From Pseudo-nitzschia pungens (taxonomy: Eukaryota > Bacillariophyta > Bacillariophyceae > Bacillariales > Bacillariaceae), in assembly GCA_037355855.1 (NCBI GenBank), contig CM074758.1:2391001-2455000 (forward strand): a stretch of 64,000 nt of DNA. The letters are read 5' to 3'. A model generated the notes under the pieces. The model was not told where the DNA came from. It worked only from the letters and a program-made list of their open reading frames with translations, and did no database searches. Position 1 is the stretch's first letter; every line of letters starts with the position of its first letter. The translations under genes were made by a program, and so were the position numbers. This document shows positions 45,456-56,709 of the stretch, one piece after another.

Positions 45456-45643
45456 ATGATGAATATTGCTTTTGAATGTATGGATGAATCGCTGGAAATA
45501 TCTTGTTTTCTGTTCGGTCATCTTTTGAACTTGGAAACTTACAACAATCTGTATGTCCCATACGTAATTTATGAGTAACTCTTGTGTTGCAATTTTCAAA
45601 CATAGTTTAAACTACAACTTTTTGCTGTTATGACTAATCACCG

Positions 45644-47530
45644 CTATGACCGTTTGATGGGGGATGCAAAATCAGGTTGCCCGCCACCAGCACTACCCAT
45701 TCCAAAATTGACGTAATCCGGCCTTTCACAGGCGCGGTACTCGTCCATGAGTGATTGGACGACCTCCCTCGAGTGGTCGAATTCTTCCAGCATGGATCCC
45801 TGAAAGCATTCCTCCTTTCGGAAATTGTCCAAAAAGGCATTTCGAGACTTGATTCGGTCGTATTGCTTGAGCAATCGTTCGAAGAGTTCTGCCATAGATG
45901 TGTGATTAGCCAGCATGAATCCACTCACCTTGTGGCGGTGCTGCAAGTATGGGGATTTGCGTGCCAGGGCCACCTGAATACTAGCGGGTCCCCAAGGGAT
46001 GAAGGGAATATCACCGTGGGCGTGGCTATAGTGACGTTTTTCCCGTATCCTTTGGAGAGCCTTGTGAATTTGGGTCGGGTCAATGTCGTTGCCCTGAATA
46101 ATGTTCAAGATGGAAATGTAACAACCGTTGCCCTTCCCTCTCATGTTGGCCGAGACCATAATGTTTTTGGGTTGTGTGAGGCGTCTCATGACATCCAATA
46201 CGGTTGTTTTCCGGATTCCCGTTTGGTTGAAATCCGAGCTTTGTTGGTGTTGTTTGATTTGGTTTTGGTTGACAGATAAACCACTAACAGTGGAAGACGC
46301 CGCTGTCCCGGAAACATTGTCACTCGTTGTTGACCCCGTTGTAGTGTCGGGTAAAACGAGAGGCGTGTACCCTGTCATCAAGAAGTGGCACCTGTAAAAG
46401 CGCGCGCGCGATATGAGTGGGTGCAGAACAAGAAACACCATGCACACGGTGACTCGAGACAAGGAAATATGCTGCTCTCTCTGCAACGGCCCTCTTCCGT
46501 CACACAAAGTTCTATGAAAAGGGCTTGAGCGAGAAGACAAAACCTACCTTGGCGTTGGAATCAACGATGCAAGCAATCCGATCCAATCATTGTTCATGTA
46601 TCCCGGATACCGGAGAGTTGTTGTCGAAGCAGCCATAATGGTCGCTACCAAACTGTTGATGTGATCCACGGACGGATTGGCTATCCTCAATCGATCGACG
46701 GCAATCCGATTCAGGGCCGAATTGTCCAATACAACGACCGCATCGGCATTTAGCGTGAGTCGTTTCATGGTAAGCAAAGAGTTGTATGGTTCAACAACAA
46801 CATCACTCTCTTTCCAACTCGGAAAGACCGAATAGGTTTGTACCAGTTTTTTTGGAAAATGATCGTTCAATCGTTCTAGCAGGAAGGATCCCATTCCGCT
46901 TCCTGTTCCCCCGGCGATGGAATGCGTCAGTACGAATCCTTCCAAAGAGTCCGAGTTGTCGCTTTCCCGATCGATCATGTCCAGTATTGTCTCAATGTGC
47001 TCGGCCCCCTGCCGGTAACCCGAAGCCCAGTTGTTTCCAGCGCCTCCTCCGTCCTGGGCCACGAACAAGTTCTCGGGGTTGAACAACCGGCGGTAGGCCC
47101 CGGTGTGTGCCACTTTGTTGATCACACGGGGTTCCAGATCCATCAAAAGTGCGCGGGGAATGTACCTATCTTCGTCCCCCTGGTAAAAGAAGACATCTTT
47201 CCGATCGTCCGCTTGCAAGCTCCCCCCGGGAGATTTGTTGTGCGGTTGCCCCCATGCCGACGAAGTGTGCGAGTTTCCACCATGGCTCACACCCGACGAA
47301 AAATGCGGCGGCCCGGGTGTTTGCGCTTGCGCTATTGGATTGGCACTGTAGTGATTGTGGGTTTGCGCGTTGTTCCCCACAATATGGCTGGCGCCAGAAG
47401 GATTGTCCCACGAATTCTTGAGGGTGCCATCCGGTGCGATCCCGTGCTCGGCGCAAAGCTGCTTCCAGAATTCCCCGCCGATCTGATTTCCGCATTGCCC
47501 CACCTGCAATGTAATTATTTCCCGTGGCAT
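45644..47530 (-). CDS. TUBG: gamma-tubulin with two large insertions
   Basis: Exons 47530-46548 and 46391-45644 give about 576 aa, against roughly 450-475 for the family. It starts [18 protein letters not shown], the gamma-tubulin signature, and keeps [33 protein letters not shown] and [14 protein letters not shown] ~60-residue His/Gly/Pro/Ser-rich insertion sits at about 39-107, before DRKDVFFYQ (the H1-S2 region). A second one of ~35 Ser/Thr/Gln-rich residues follows MTGYTPL. The rest is standard, so nucleation of microtubules at MTOCs is inferred. Both insertions fall at surface loops. Confidence 0.93.
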
Positions 47531-49298
47531 TCTGTTTGATGCATGTAGTGCGTCCTGTTGTCAACAAAGACGATATTGCGTTCTGGTTAAAACAGGTGGA
47601 CCGGTGACTGGTACCAGCATCTTTCGCATGGATGCATTGGTCTTTTGACCTACAGATAAGATCTTACCGCTACCGGTACGGACCTGCCACAAACCAAAGT
47701 TGCACCAATGATACCACTAAAGTACGAGGAAGTTACCGGTAACTTACGTGTAGGTAACCTTACTAGTACAAGTACGAAACTTAGTTCTATCATCATTTTT
47801 GTTTGTTTTGATTTTGAGATCATTCTCGGATGTTAATCTTCGTTCACGCGTGTCCCGTCTACCGGTATGAATAATGAATGAATCAATCAATCGATCGTGT
47901 TCTACAGTTTAGTTTAGAGTTAAGGTTATAAGTGGGACGGTCAACTCCATGAACATATGAACATACCCTAGTACCGTATGGTCCATCACAATCCAGGTTA
48001 GTCTACGACACATTTACTACGATATGCTACGAGTGCCGTATGAACCGTAACTTACTTACCACATGATGCAGCATAATCTTTTATTTATGAATTCTTACAG
48101 TCCAGCTCTTGCGATAGATTAACTTGCTGTATCTGAATCAAAAGTGTGTCAACCACCAAACATTGCAGTTTTGAAACGGATGAAGAATATAGCACCGGGT
48201 ATTGCACAAAAGGTACTGGTAATTACGTGTTGTGACTACGAAGTAAGGTTACTTCAATACAACATTTCCTTCATACTTTTTGTAACCTTACTATGTAATT
48301 ACCTCAGAACAAGTAAACCTTAGGGACCAATCATCGAATCATCATCAACAATCCATGTTTCTTTCGCAACAATTTTGAACGAATGAATCATCACCAAGCA
48401 AGCGGTCGAAACAAAATACTCGTAATAATGAATAAGGCTTACGTAGTTAATTCAGTAATCTCTAATTAAGATTTTTTACTGTATTTCGTAGAACAGATGG
48501 CGGCGGCGCGCAAAGAATTCGAACCAATAGTTTCTTTCTTTCTCCCTGACTAGTCGGACGACTGCAGACGGCTTTCGATTCTGCTTAGGGACGGAACACG
48601 CGTTCTTTTCGAAGTTTGTGTCACCATTTTTTGTTTTTTAATAAAATACTTTCTAGTTGCAGTAGATTATTGATTTTGTTGGTAATTGTACGAGTAACCG
48701 TACAAGTCAGGACCCCACGAACGAACTTGCAGCGATGTAACGGTAGGATAATGTGAGGTAAGGTTACCAGCATTTACCAGTACTGGTATGCTATGTTGAG
48801 GTTACAGGCGTCGATCGCTTGCAACAAGGGCATTACGTGCACTGCCGACACGGTATTCTGTTGTACGGTATCGACACGTGGGATACAACGCAGAACATAG
48901 TCTCTCACGAAAACATCAAAAAAAACGCATCAATTGCGTTGTTCTGATTTGATGCGTCATGCCGAAGATTGGAGACTAAGCTTCGAGTTGTTCCATGCAG
49001 AACCCGCAATACAAGGTTTCGCCTTCCTGGAAAGTAACCTCAGTGTAACTTATTCATTCATCACCTGAAATCCATTTTCCTACCACTGCATACGTTACAC
49101 AGCCGATTTACGCTCGCCATTCAAAAGGAAATAGACGCTTTTCCAACTGCTGTTGTGATTAGTGAGATAGTTTTCGCAGACCGTCTCGCTTTATTATTTT
49201 TATCCTTTATTTACGAAGGGCAGGGACTCCTGGAGCTGTTATTTCGGGACACATTTTAAACATAAAGTCGCTTACGATCTCTTCACACGGATTGGGAA
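47531..49298. other. intergenic with recurrent palindromic words
   Basis: 1.8 kb. Clusters of GTTACCGGTAACTTAC, TACCGCTACCGGTACGG and TACGAAGTAAGGTTAC words lie at 47640-47775, 48210-48310 and 48750-48790. No gene or RNA seen. Confidence 0.55.
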
Positions 49299-51915
49299 AT
49301 GAGGTCGGACAAACGAAGGAGATTCAGCAACCTTCTGCAAGCTGTTCGAATTGAATCCATATCTACAACTCCAACTCCAACTCTGTCTAGGAAGAGACGA
49401 GCTGCGACATCCGCTGCTGCGAGAAAAACGATAACACAATCGAGCTTGATAGGAATGATCCAAATTATGGTCATCGCACTGGCGTTGCCATCATTCGTTT
49501 CGAAACGAATCCATTTCGCAAAGGGATTGGTAACGACGCAGTCGACACGAATCGGTAGAACATCCAAATTCTTGCAGATGGCTGTTGACTCGCGGGAACT
49601 TCGATTTTTTAGTAGTAGCAGCAAGAACAATAGCAACAATGTACTCGGGGATTATGTCAACCAGGAATGGATGGTAGCAACGGCGACTTCGGGAAGAACT
49701 TCACAGGAGAAAAGTGTTTTGGCGCTTGCGGGAACAGGATTTGACGATGTTGTGAGCATGCAAACCCAGTTCAACAGCAACGAGGACGGCAATTTCAATC
49801 TAGAGAAAATGGATAGCAATGGCAACAAGAATGGGAAAAATTCAGATGTTGAACCTGCTGTCACCGCGAAGTCGGAAGAAGAACTACCCCCTTTCTATTT
49901 CCAACACAAGATTAATCCACCTAAAAGAGGATACGGGCCTTACATCAATCTTTCTCCCGAGGAACGAGAACTATTCAGGTTGCTACGCAAGGCCAAAGAT
50001 GATGGGAAAATTACCACAACGCTTCGAGTTGCTGGCGGATGGGTGCGTGACAAGCTCTTGGCCACACCCGAGTTCAGTCGGTCTGGTCCAGACCGTGTCA
50101 AACGACCCACAAGACGAACTCCCCAAAGATTGACCTCGAAGTACAAAGCACCATCGTCGCTATCGGTTTCGTCCTCGTCGTTAACAACAAGCGTACCTTC
50201 GGCTGGCCGTCAGGGATCGAAGGTCATTGGAGGTGCAAAATCCAAAAAGAATGGCATGAAGAACGATCCATCCTTACTCCGGTTTCAACAGCAGGCCCCC
50301 GTGGACATTGATATAGCGCTCGACGACATGCTAGGACGGGAATTCGCCGAACTTCTCAACAAATACCTAACCGAAATGGGCGAGAAAACCCATGGCGTTG
50401 GCGTCGTTCTGAAGAACCCCGAAAAAAGCAAGCATCTTGAAACTGCCACCATGAAGGTAGGGACGTTTTGGATTGATTTTGTCAACCTGCGAGCCGAAGA
50501 GTACACCGAAGACAGTCGCATACCCGATTTGATGAGGATTGGAACCCCGGCGGAAGACTGCGTTTCGAAGAGACCTTACAATCAACAGTCTTTTTTACAA
50601 TGTAAACAACGGACAAGTTGAGGATTGGACCGGACGAGGTTTCAACGACCTCAGGCGTTGCGTCATCGCAACCCCCCTCGCTCCCCTCACGACGCTCCTT
50701 GACGACCCCCTCCGCACGCTTCGGTCGGTGCGTTTCGCCGCACGGCTACATTTTACCATGGATGGGTCTCTGAAGGAGGCAGCCATGGACGACCGAGTCC
50801 GCAAGGCACTGGCTGAGAAGGTCTCGCGAGAAAGAATCGGATGCGAAGTTGACTTAATGTTACGATCGCCCGATCCGGTGGGAGCAATGCGCCTCTTGAT
50901 CAATCTAAAACTTGCCAAAACCGTCTTTCCCATTGAAAAATTCGTTACCAATGGTGGCGAACACCGGGGTGCCGAGAAGACGGACTTGTTGGAAAAAGGT
51001 TTGCGTCTGCTTTCTGTCACTTACGATCAACTAGAAGAAAGCAAAATGTATACACCAGTGTGGTGTGACAAATCCTATCGGGGTTCGTACACGACCCATG
51101 GTGTTGAGGATATTGCTCTCGTCGACGATGGTGACGCCCTCCGATACATGTGGTACGCAGCTTTTCTCAAACCTTTTTACGACAACTCGGGAGCATCAGA
51201 ATCGAAGAAGAAGAAGACCAGAAAGTTGAATCGCTCTGTAGTCTCCAAACTTTTGGTCGACGAATTAAAACGACCCACTCGAGAAGCAGAAGCCGTCGAA
51301 AAGATTATGAAGGGTGCCAACGGCTTCAAAAAATTGATGAATAGTGGCAGTGACTATTCGGCGATGTCTGTACTGCTAAGCGACATAAGAATTTGCAGCG
51401 AACAGAGCATCAGCGGTAGCAAGGACGGTGCGAAAATGATATGTTCTATGAATGGCAAGCAAGTATTTACCGCAACAGAGAACGACCCTGTCTGGCAGCA
51501 TGCGATGGAGTTCCGTCTGTCCTGTTCAAAGGTAATTCGAAAAGTTGGACCATTATGGAGAGCTGCTCTATTCCTTGCTATGTCGGAGCATATCACTGAG
51601 GCGCTAGAGGGTGATCCAGAGTTTGTGATCGAAGGTGATTTCGTGGATGAATCGCAGGAAGATTTGAGACAAAGAGAAATCGAACGGTACGATAGTTTTG
51701 CCACGGCAATGCAGCGAATAGGTCTGGTTGGGATCTGGGGTCAAAAGCCACTGTTGGATGGGGGACAGGTAAAGAAAGTATTGTCCAACGTGCCCCACGG
51801 ACCTGTTTTTCGTGACATCATGGAAGAACAGGAGAAATGGTCCACCCTACACCCCTGTGCCAGTGCTGACATTCTAGCTAGGCATCTAGCAAAGACTTTT
51901 CCAGATTACTTATGA
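49299..51915 (+). CDS. CCA tRNA nucleotidyltransferase, one apparent +1 frameshift
   Basis: Without introns, the 2617-bp span has remainder 1; with one base skipped at 50559 it gives about 871 aa. The enzyme adds CCA to tRNA 3' ends. LRVAGGWVRDKLL and DIDIAL form the metal-binding nucleotidyltransferase motif. MRIGTPAED then AFRRDLTINSLFYN is the family's motif B/C, and the extra T falls inside it. EDWTGRGFNDL and DDPLRTLRSVRFAARL follow, with the template region ERIGCEVDLML. The N-terminus has a basic and hydrophobic leader (IMVIALALPSFV). A downstream ATG (MAVDSREL) at about residue 93 could give a cytosolic form. A ~70-residue Ser/Lys insertion separates motif A halves. Confidence 0.85.
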
Positions 51916-53059
51916 GAAAACGAAAGCAAAACGCTATGTTGAAGAGAAATTCTTGCTCTTGCTTTCTTTGATACAGACTTCCAGAGACAGAGATACCATT
52001 TGGAAAGAACAGCATGAGAAGTATGTTTAAAATCCGACCAGTTTTTCTAACTTCTTGAATTACGAAATCATCCACTCTGTGTTGAGTCTAGATCCTTCGC
52101 TGGCTTCTGTTCTGTATGCTTTACAATCGTACAACCCATACTATCAGTCCACCACTAATGAGAGAATAATCATGAAAAATAATAATAATAATCACGTTAC
52201 GGTTCACGTACGTAACTTACTTTTCACTCGAACAAGAAAATGTGGTTCGGATAATATTCTCACGTGTGGATTCTACGAGTAATCTTATGCTGTTCATTCA
52301 GTCTTTTTTTTTTTTTAAATTGAAATTCGTCGGGTTATTCTACTTCTATCATTTCTTCCGTAGCTGGTAGACGTGTCCGACAGAAACCTACGTAAGAATA
52401 TGTTGTGTCTCATACATCATTATTACTGTGAAGACACGGTCAAGGCTTCTCTTAAGCCCTAAACGTTCACTCAAAAGCACATGACTGGGATAGTCGTTAC
52501 ACACACCATACTGAACTGAAGTAAGTTACGTAAGCCTTACCGGTAGCACGAAATAATTACCTTGTAAAGTAAAGTAAGTTACTGGTAATTTAACAGTGGA
52601 GCATTGAAATTCGGTATTTGAATTTGAGAAAGTAATGAATGAATGAATCATGCATTATTGCGGTGTTGTTTGGTATTTTCGGTAAGTGTAAAGATTCATG
52701 TTCCTTCCGTACCGTACGCTATTGTTATTCCCCCGAAAATAATGTGTGAACGTATGCGACGTGCCCAATAGGCACAAAATAAACGTCTTGGCGGCATTTT
52801 CGAATTTACAGTAAGCTTCTTACAACACAAAAAAATACTTCGTACAAAAATTGAACAACGGTCGAACTGCAGGAAAGCCGTACGAGTAAGTTACCGGTAG
52901 TTTCGAAAAACGAACGATACAAAATCTCTACATCACATTTTTTACGTCGCTAGAAGCAAAGCGACCATCAGAAAAGCTTAAATATCAATCTGAAGTTAGG
53001 TTGATCATCGTGACAACTATATCAGCATCTCAAGTGGGGGACCCACGCAGCGTTTGAAC
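51916..53059. other. intergenic, no supported gene
   Basis: A T12 run near 52303 and several TTACCGGTA/GTAAGTTAC words at 52520-52590 and 52880-52910 are the only visible structure. Confidence 0.5.
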
Positions 53060-54211
53060 ATGGCGCCAAGGCAACGAAATGTATCTACAGCTCCTACGAG
53101 AGCCACGTCGGAAGACGAAGATTCATCCTCATTGGACGAAGGATCCGACAATTCATTGGTGGAGGAAGAAAAGTCTTCACCGAACATGACATCAAAAAGT
53201 TCAAATGCGGTAACAAAAGCGCCGAAGACGTTGCATCTTACGGAAGCCGACATTGCTCGAGACAATCATGATATCTTCAACATTGTGGCATTACCGGTCG
53301 TGGTGATTGCGTGTGCTCTGAACTATGAATATCCATCTTTTCATTACACGGGAGATCATTTCTCAACCATGTGGGCGGTAAGTCTGTAGAAGATGAATAT
53401 CAGAATCAGATGGTTGATGAAGGTTAGCTATTCCTCCTGGAAATCGAAGGTGATGATGGTGGAATGGACATAGCCAACTTAGTTCTAATCTTTCTGGTTG
53501 TTTCTACAATTGCGTTTACGAAACGTGAACAATTCGGTAGGCCACGTTGATATATTTTTTCCTCGACCTTTCTTGGGTGAGCTTAGTCCCCCATTTGCGT
53601 GAAGAGTCCTGGTGTAATAGTGAAGGTGGGTCGTCGAAACAAAATGAATCTTGTCGTTTGGTTCTGAATTGCTTTGTAATTTACTTATGCATTTTTGGCT
53701 AAGTCGATTCCTCAGTTGTTTCTTTCAAACGACCTGTATGATTGATTGCAACGTTTCTTTCAATTTCAGCATCACATTGTTGCCATGATCTATCTCACAG
53801 CACCAATCTACTACCCAGAATATCGATGGCTGATGGGAGCCATTTTGTCGGTGGAAATTAACACCTGGTTCTTGATTTGTCGACGATTGGTGTATCGAAG
53901 CAACTACTGTCCAAGCGGTTACGCAAAAGTGTCGCCGGTCATCACTACAACTGTATCCGCTTTCTTTTACTTTACCTGGATCGCAATACGGTGCTACTTG
54001 TATCCGCATGTTCTCTTCCTTTTTCTATCTATGTGGAAAGATGAAATTGAGAAGACAGGGCAATACTTTTTTTGGGAACTGCTTTTCATTCCTGTCCATG
54101 CTGTTCCTTTGTGTTCTCAATTTGAAGTGGACCTACGACTTGTTCAAACCTATTGTCAAGCGTTGGTTGGGAACAGGTCCGAAAGCAGTGGCCGTTCAAA
54201 ATGGTCTTTAG
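53060..54211 (+). CDS. TLC-domain membrane protein, paralogue 2, two apparent +1 frameshifts
   Basis: Exons 53060-53377, 53541-53625 and 53770-54211. The core HHIVAMIYL and LSVEINTWFLICRRLV matches the paralogue at 32508-33446 closely. Exon 2 enters and leaves in phase 0 but is 85 nt. Skipping one T at 53594-53596 restores VPHCVKSPGVIVK, parallel to VPKCVKSPAVIIQ. A second skip near 54097 restores FIPVMLFLCVLNLKWTYDL, parallel to FCVLNLKWTIDL, with exactly equal spacing. Corrected length is about 280 aa with five to six membrane segments. The lipid-related role is inferred from the TLC family. Loss of function in this copy is possible. Confidence 0.75.
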
Positions 54212-55328
54212 TTCACCCAAGTCAAAAAATCACCTCGAATTCAAAATAGAACGAAAAGCAAGCACAACCGATGAAAAAAAACGAATAGAAATAAATCTTA
54301 TCCGGCAGGGTTCTCGATGCGAACTTGTCTGTCGCAGCGAATGCCTTGCATACACTATAGCTACCTTGACAGACTCCATGAATTAGATGTGCTGCAGTCA
54401 TGATAACATGCATTTTACGAATAATAGAAGTACAATTGATCCGTCTGCAAGAGACATGAAGCTGAGAACAGCCACTTGAATCCAGCTGTAGCTAGTCTTC
54501 TTCAATGAATAGTTCATGAGGGGACAACTGCTGCAATCTATGTTGAGCTCAGATATTGAACATGTGTGGAATCCACAAGAGAGAGACGCTTCTACTTGAG
54601 ATTGGAGCATGCCATGGTATATAATGACCAGGCAGTTGCAGTAGTCAAGTTGCTAGAAATTGTTTTGAGTGTAACAATATGACTGCTGCAAAAGAGGAAA
54701 CAGATAAGAGTGACTCTGTAGTCAGAAAATGATTTTGGTTAGGTTCACAGATGAATTTCTATGCAGTCAGAGGGTCTTGTCTCTTGAAACATGATTTGAT
54801 TGGCTTAACTAGATCTATATCTGTCAACAGTAGTGCAGACCTACTGCTCCTTTTCAGATCTTTGCCTGAATCTGACAAAGCAGAGACAATCTTCAGTCAT
54901 ACAAAGAGTGAGATGAAAGCTTACAGGAGCAGTGAGATGGAACCCACCATCCAAATACTGCAGAATGATGAAATGATGTTGGACAGGCCTTTCTCAATTA
55001 AGCAACATGACTGTTCTCTTTTTGAGAACTTTGACTTCTATCGTATTGGTTCAAAGGAGTGCAGTGAATCTGGTGGAAGAATCAGAGGACCGTGTCCCTA
55101 ACTGTAAATAGTGGTCTGCTGATCAGATTGCAACGTAGTAGTGGAGAGTTTAGTCACAGAAAGGAGCTACTGTCATGGTCTAGAACTGATCCAGTTTACG
55201 AAAAAAGTAGACAGGTATGCTCTACAGTATCTTATTTTGTTTGACAGATATCTTGGTAACTTTTTTACCCTTGACCACATCGCATTTGCGCGAGATAAAA
55301 ATTCGCTGCGGAAAGTGATGTTTATTAC
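54212..55328. other. intergenic of distinct texture
   Basis: From about 54390 to 55250 the sequence lacks the GTAC/CCGG words common in other gaps. It has a 116-codon frame (54751-55101) with no family match. It may be a decayed insertion, but no terminal repeats were found. Confidence 0.35.
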
Positions 55329-55335
55329 AAAAAAA
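55329..55335 (-). terminator. T7 RNA polymerase III terminator of the permuted tRNA
   Basis: Seven consecutive T on the minus strand, ten bases after the last base of the tRNA 5' half. A T-run is the standard Pol III stop. Its place after the 5' half, not after the 3' half, fits a permuted gene. Confidence 0.75.
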
Positions 55336-55345
55336 CTCCCCTATC

Positions 55346-55425
55346 ATAAGACCCCCACTCTGACCACTGAGTTACACGTGCTTTAACTTGCACGAGACGG
55401 GGTTTGAACCCGCGACCAAGGGCTT
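55346..55425 (-). tRNA. circularly permuted tRNA gene, probable tRNA-Ile(UAU)
   Basis: In transcription order the 3' half comes first (55425-55389), then a spacer, then the 5' half (55381-55346). The 3' half has AAGCCCT (loop end and anticodon stem), variable loop TGGTC, T arm GCGGG-TTCAAAC-CCCGT, acceptor strand CTCGTGC and discriminator A. The 5' half has acceptor strand GCACGTG, TA, D arm ACTC-AGTGGTCA-GAGT, then G and GGGGT-CTTAT. Rejoined: acceptor stem six of seven pairs (T6-T67 mismatch), D stem 4/4, T stem with one G-T, anticodon stem five with two wobbles. The loop CTTATAA has anticodon UAU. G15-C48 and GG18-19 are present. The B box precedes the A box. The leader CTTCCTA can pair with the trailer TAGGGGAG. 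No normal-order partner exists for either half. Confidence 0.8.
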
Positions 55426-55706
55426 GCTTTAGGAAGTGTACTTATCGGGCAGAAATTTAGTTTATAAATGTCTTTAAACAAATCTCAGAGTTACAACAAA
55501 GTTTGAACGTCGTCGTGCGCTCATGGAGGATGATTGTGGTTGCACCAATAATTCAGCAGCCGAGGTAGGACGGAAATCAAGCGACGACGACAGGAACCAA
55601 AGTGTGAGAAGAGGAGACCCGAGTTGTAGTGACGACATCTCGAAACATAGCTCTGACCGCATTCACTGTCCTCAAGGGATACAATTGAAAGAGCACCAAT
55701 TTTGTC

Positions 55707-56132
55707 ATGGTGAGAACTTATGTTGTAGATGTTTAGGAACCTATGTTGCAACGGTTTCTGTTGTCACGGCTGTACCTCACTTTCTTTGTCTCGTCTTCTC
55801 ATTCGAATCTGACTTGTGAAATCAACGTCCTCCGCCGATGTTTCAATTAGATATTTGTATCTTTTTTCAAAACATTGGTCGGTAAGGAAATTGCTGTGGA
55901 ACTCAAGAATGACGTTGTAATGACTGGTACCCTTCACAGTGTCGACCAATACTTAAACGTGAAGCTCCTCAACGTCAAGGTCATCAATCCTGAAAAATAC
56001 CCGCAACTAGTTGCACTAAAAAACTGCTTTATTAGGGGGAGTGTCGTTCGTTACATTCAGATTCCACCTGAACACGTCGATACTGAACTTTTACAAGATG
56101 CGGCCCGAAGAGAAAATGCCCCAGCAAAATAA
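55707..56132 (+). CDS. LSM2: U6 snRNA-associated Sm-like protein LSm2
   Basis: Two exons: the bare ATG at 55707-55709, followed at once by a GTGAGA donor, then 55851-56132 after TTTCAATTAG. The product is 94 aa, the length of LSm2 elsewhere. It reads IFVSFFKTLVGKEIAVELK, then GTLHSVDQYLNVKL, KNCFIRGSVVRYIQIPP and DTELLQDAARRE. These are the Sm1 and Sm2 motifs and the LSm2-specific C-terminus. LSm2 belongs to the LSm1-7 (mRNA decay) and LSm2-8 (U6 snRNA) rings. The start exon was chosen because no ATG precedes IFVSFF in frame and phase 0 fits exactly. Confidence 0.88.
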
Positions 56133-56265
56133 AACGATAAATAATGATGGCGAGTACAACCGGGGAGGTACAAAACAAATATTGCCAAAAGATTGTGACA
56201 AATCTGCGTATATCGAAGAGAAATCTATTTGGACATTGTGTCATAGAAGGCGGGGCTTGAGCATT

Positions 56266-56490
56266 ATGTCCAACACCAGCGGTCTCCGGAGGCTAGAACA
56301 ATTAGGAAATGCTATATGGATCGACGGATTGATTTACCAGGAGCCTTGGCAAGACTACAATTACCACCATTGGGAGGAAACAAGAAGGGAAATTACGAAT
56401 TTCGCAACGGGAATATTGTTCCTCTTGGTCGTCCGCAGGATTCTTTTTCGTGTCCTACGCACAAGATATAGGAGCCATGCAATGAACTAA
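56266..56490 (+). CDS. small single-pass membrane protein, hypothetical
   Basis: 74 codons from an ATG with no family match. It has a polar N-terminus, WIDGLIYQEPWQDYNYHHW, one hydrophobic helix (FATGILFLLVVRRILF) and a basic tail, resembling small mitochondrial or ER tail-anchored proteins. It lies 130 bp after LSM2 on the same strand. The frame also stays open upstream to an ATG inside LSM2. Confidence 0.35.
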   Translation: MSNTSGLRRLEQLGNAIWIDGLIYQEPWQDYNYHHWEETRREITNFATGILFLLVVRRILFRVLRTRYRSHAMN

Positions 56491-56709
56491 TACCTATTGG
56501 ATTGCTTCACTTCAATTGTTGTTCCGACAGTACAATGCTTCTATGGTTAGGGACGTCTAGGTTCAAAATCTAAATAATGATTTGATCATAAATTTTCAGA
56601 GTAATATTTTCGTCGAATCAAAATGAAAGGCGGCGGCAACACTCTTGCACCAATCAGTTGTAGTCGATTCCCCGCAAAAATTGATGCAATGAGATGTTCT
56701 CTCGACAAG

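Noticed and set aside
54751..55101. 116-codon frame, possible transposon remnant
   Set aside because: No transposase, reverse transcriptase or terminal repeat can be seen. Left as unannotated sequence.
55346..55470. Two ordinary tandem tRNA genes or fragments instead of a permuted one
   Set aside because: Upstream of the T arm there is no A box or GCACGAG strand at the right distance. Downstream of the D arm there is no GGTTC box, only the T7 run. The two acceptor strands pair with each other.
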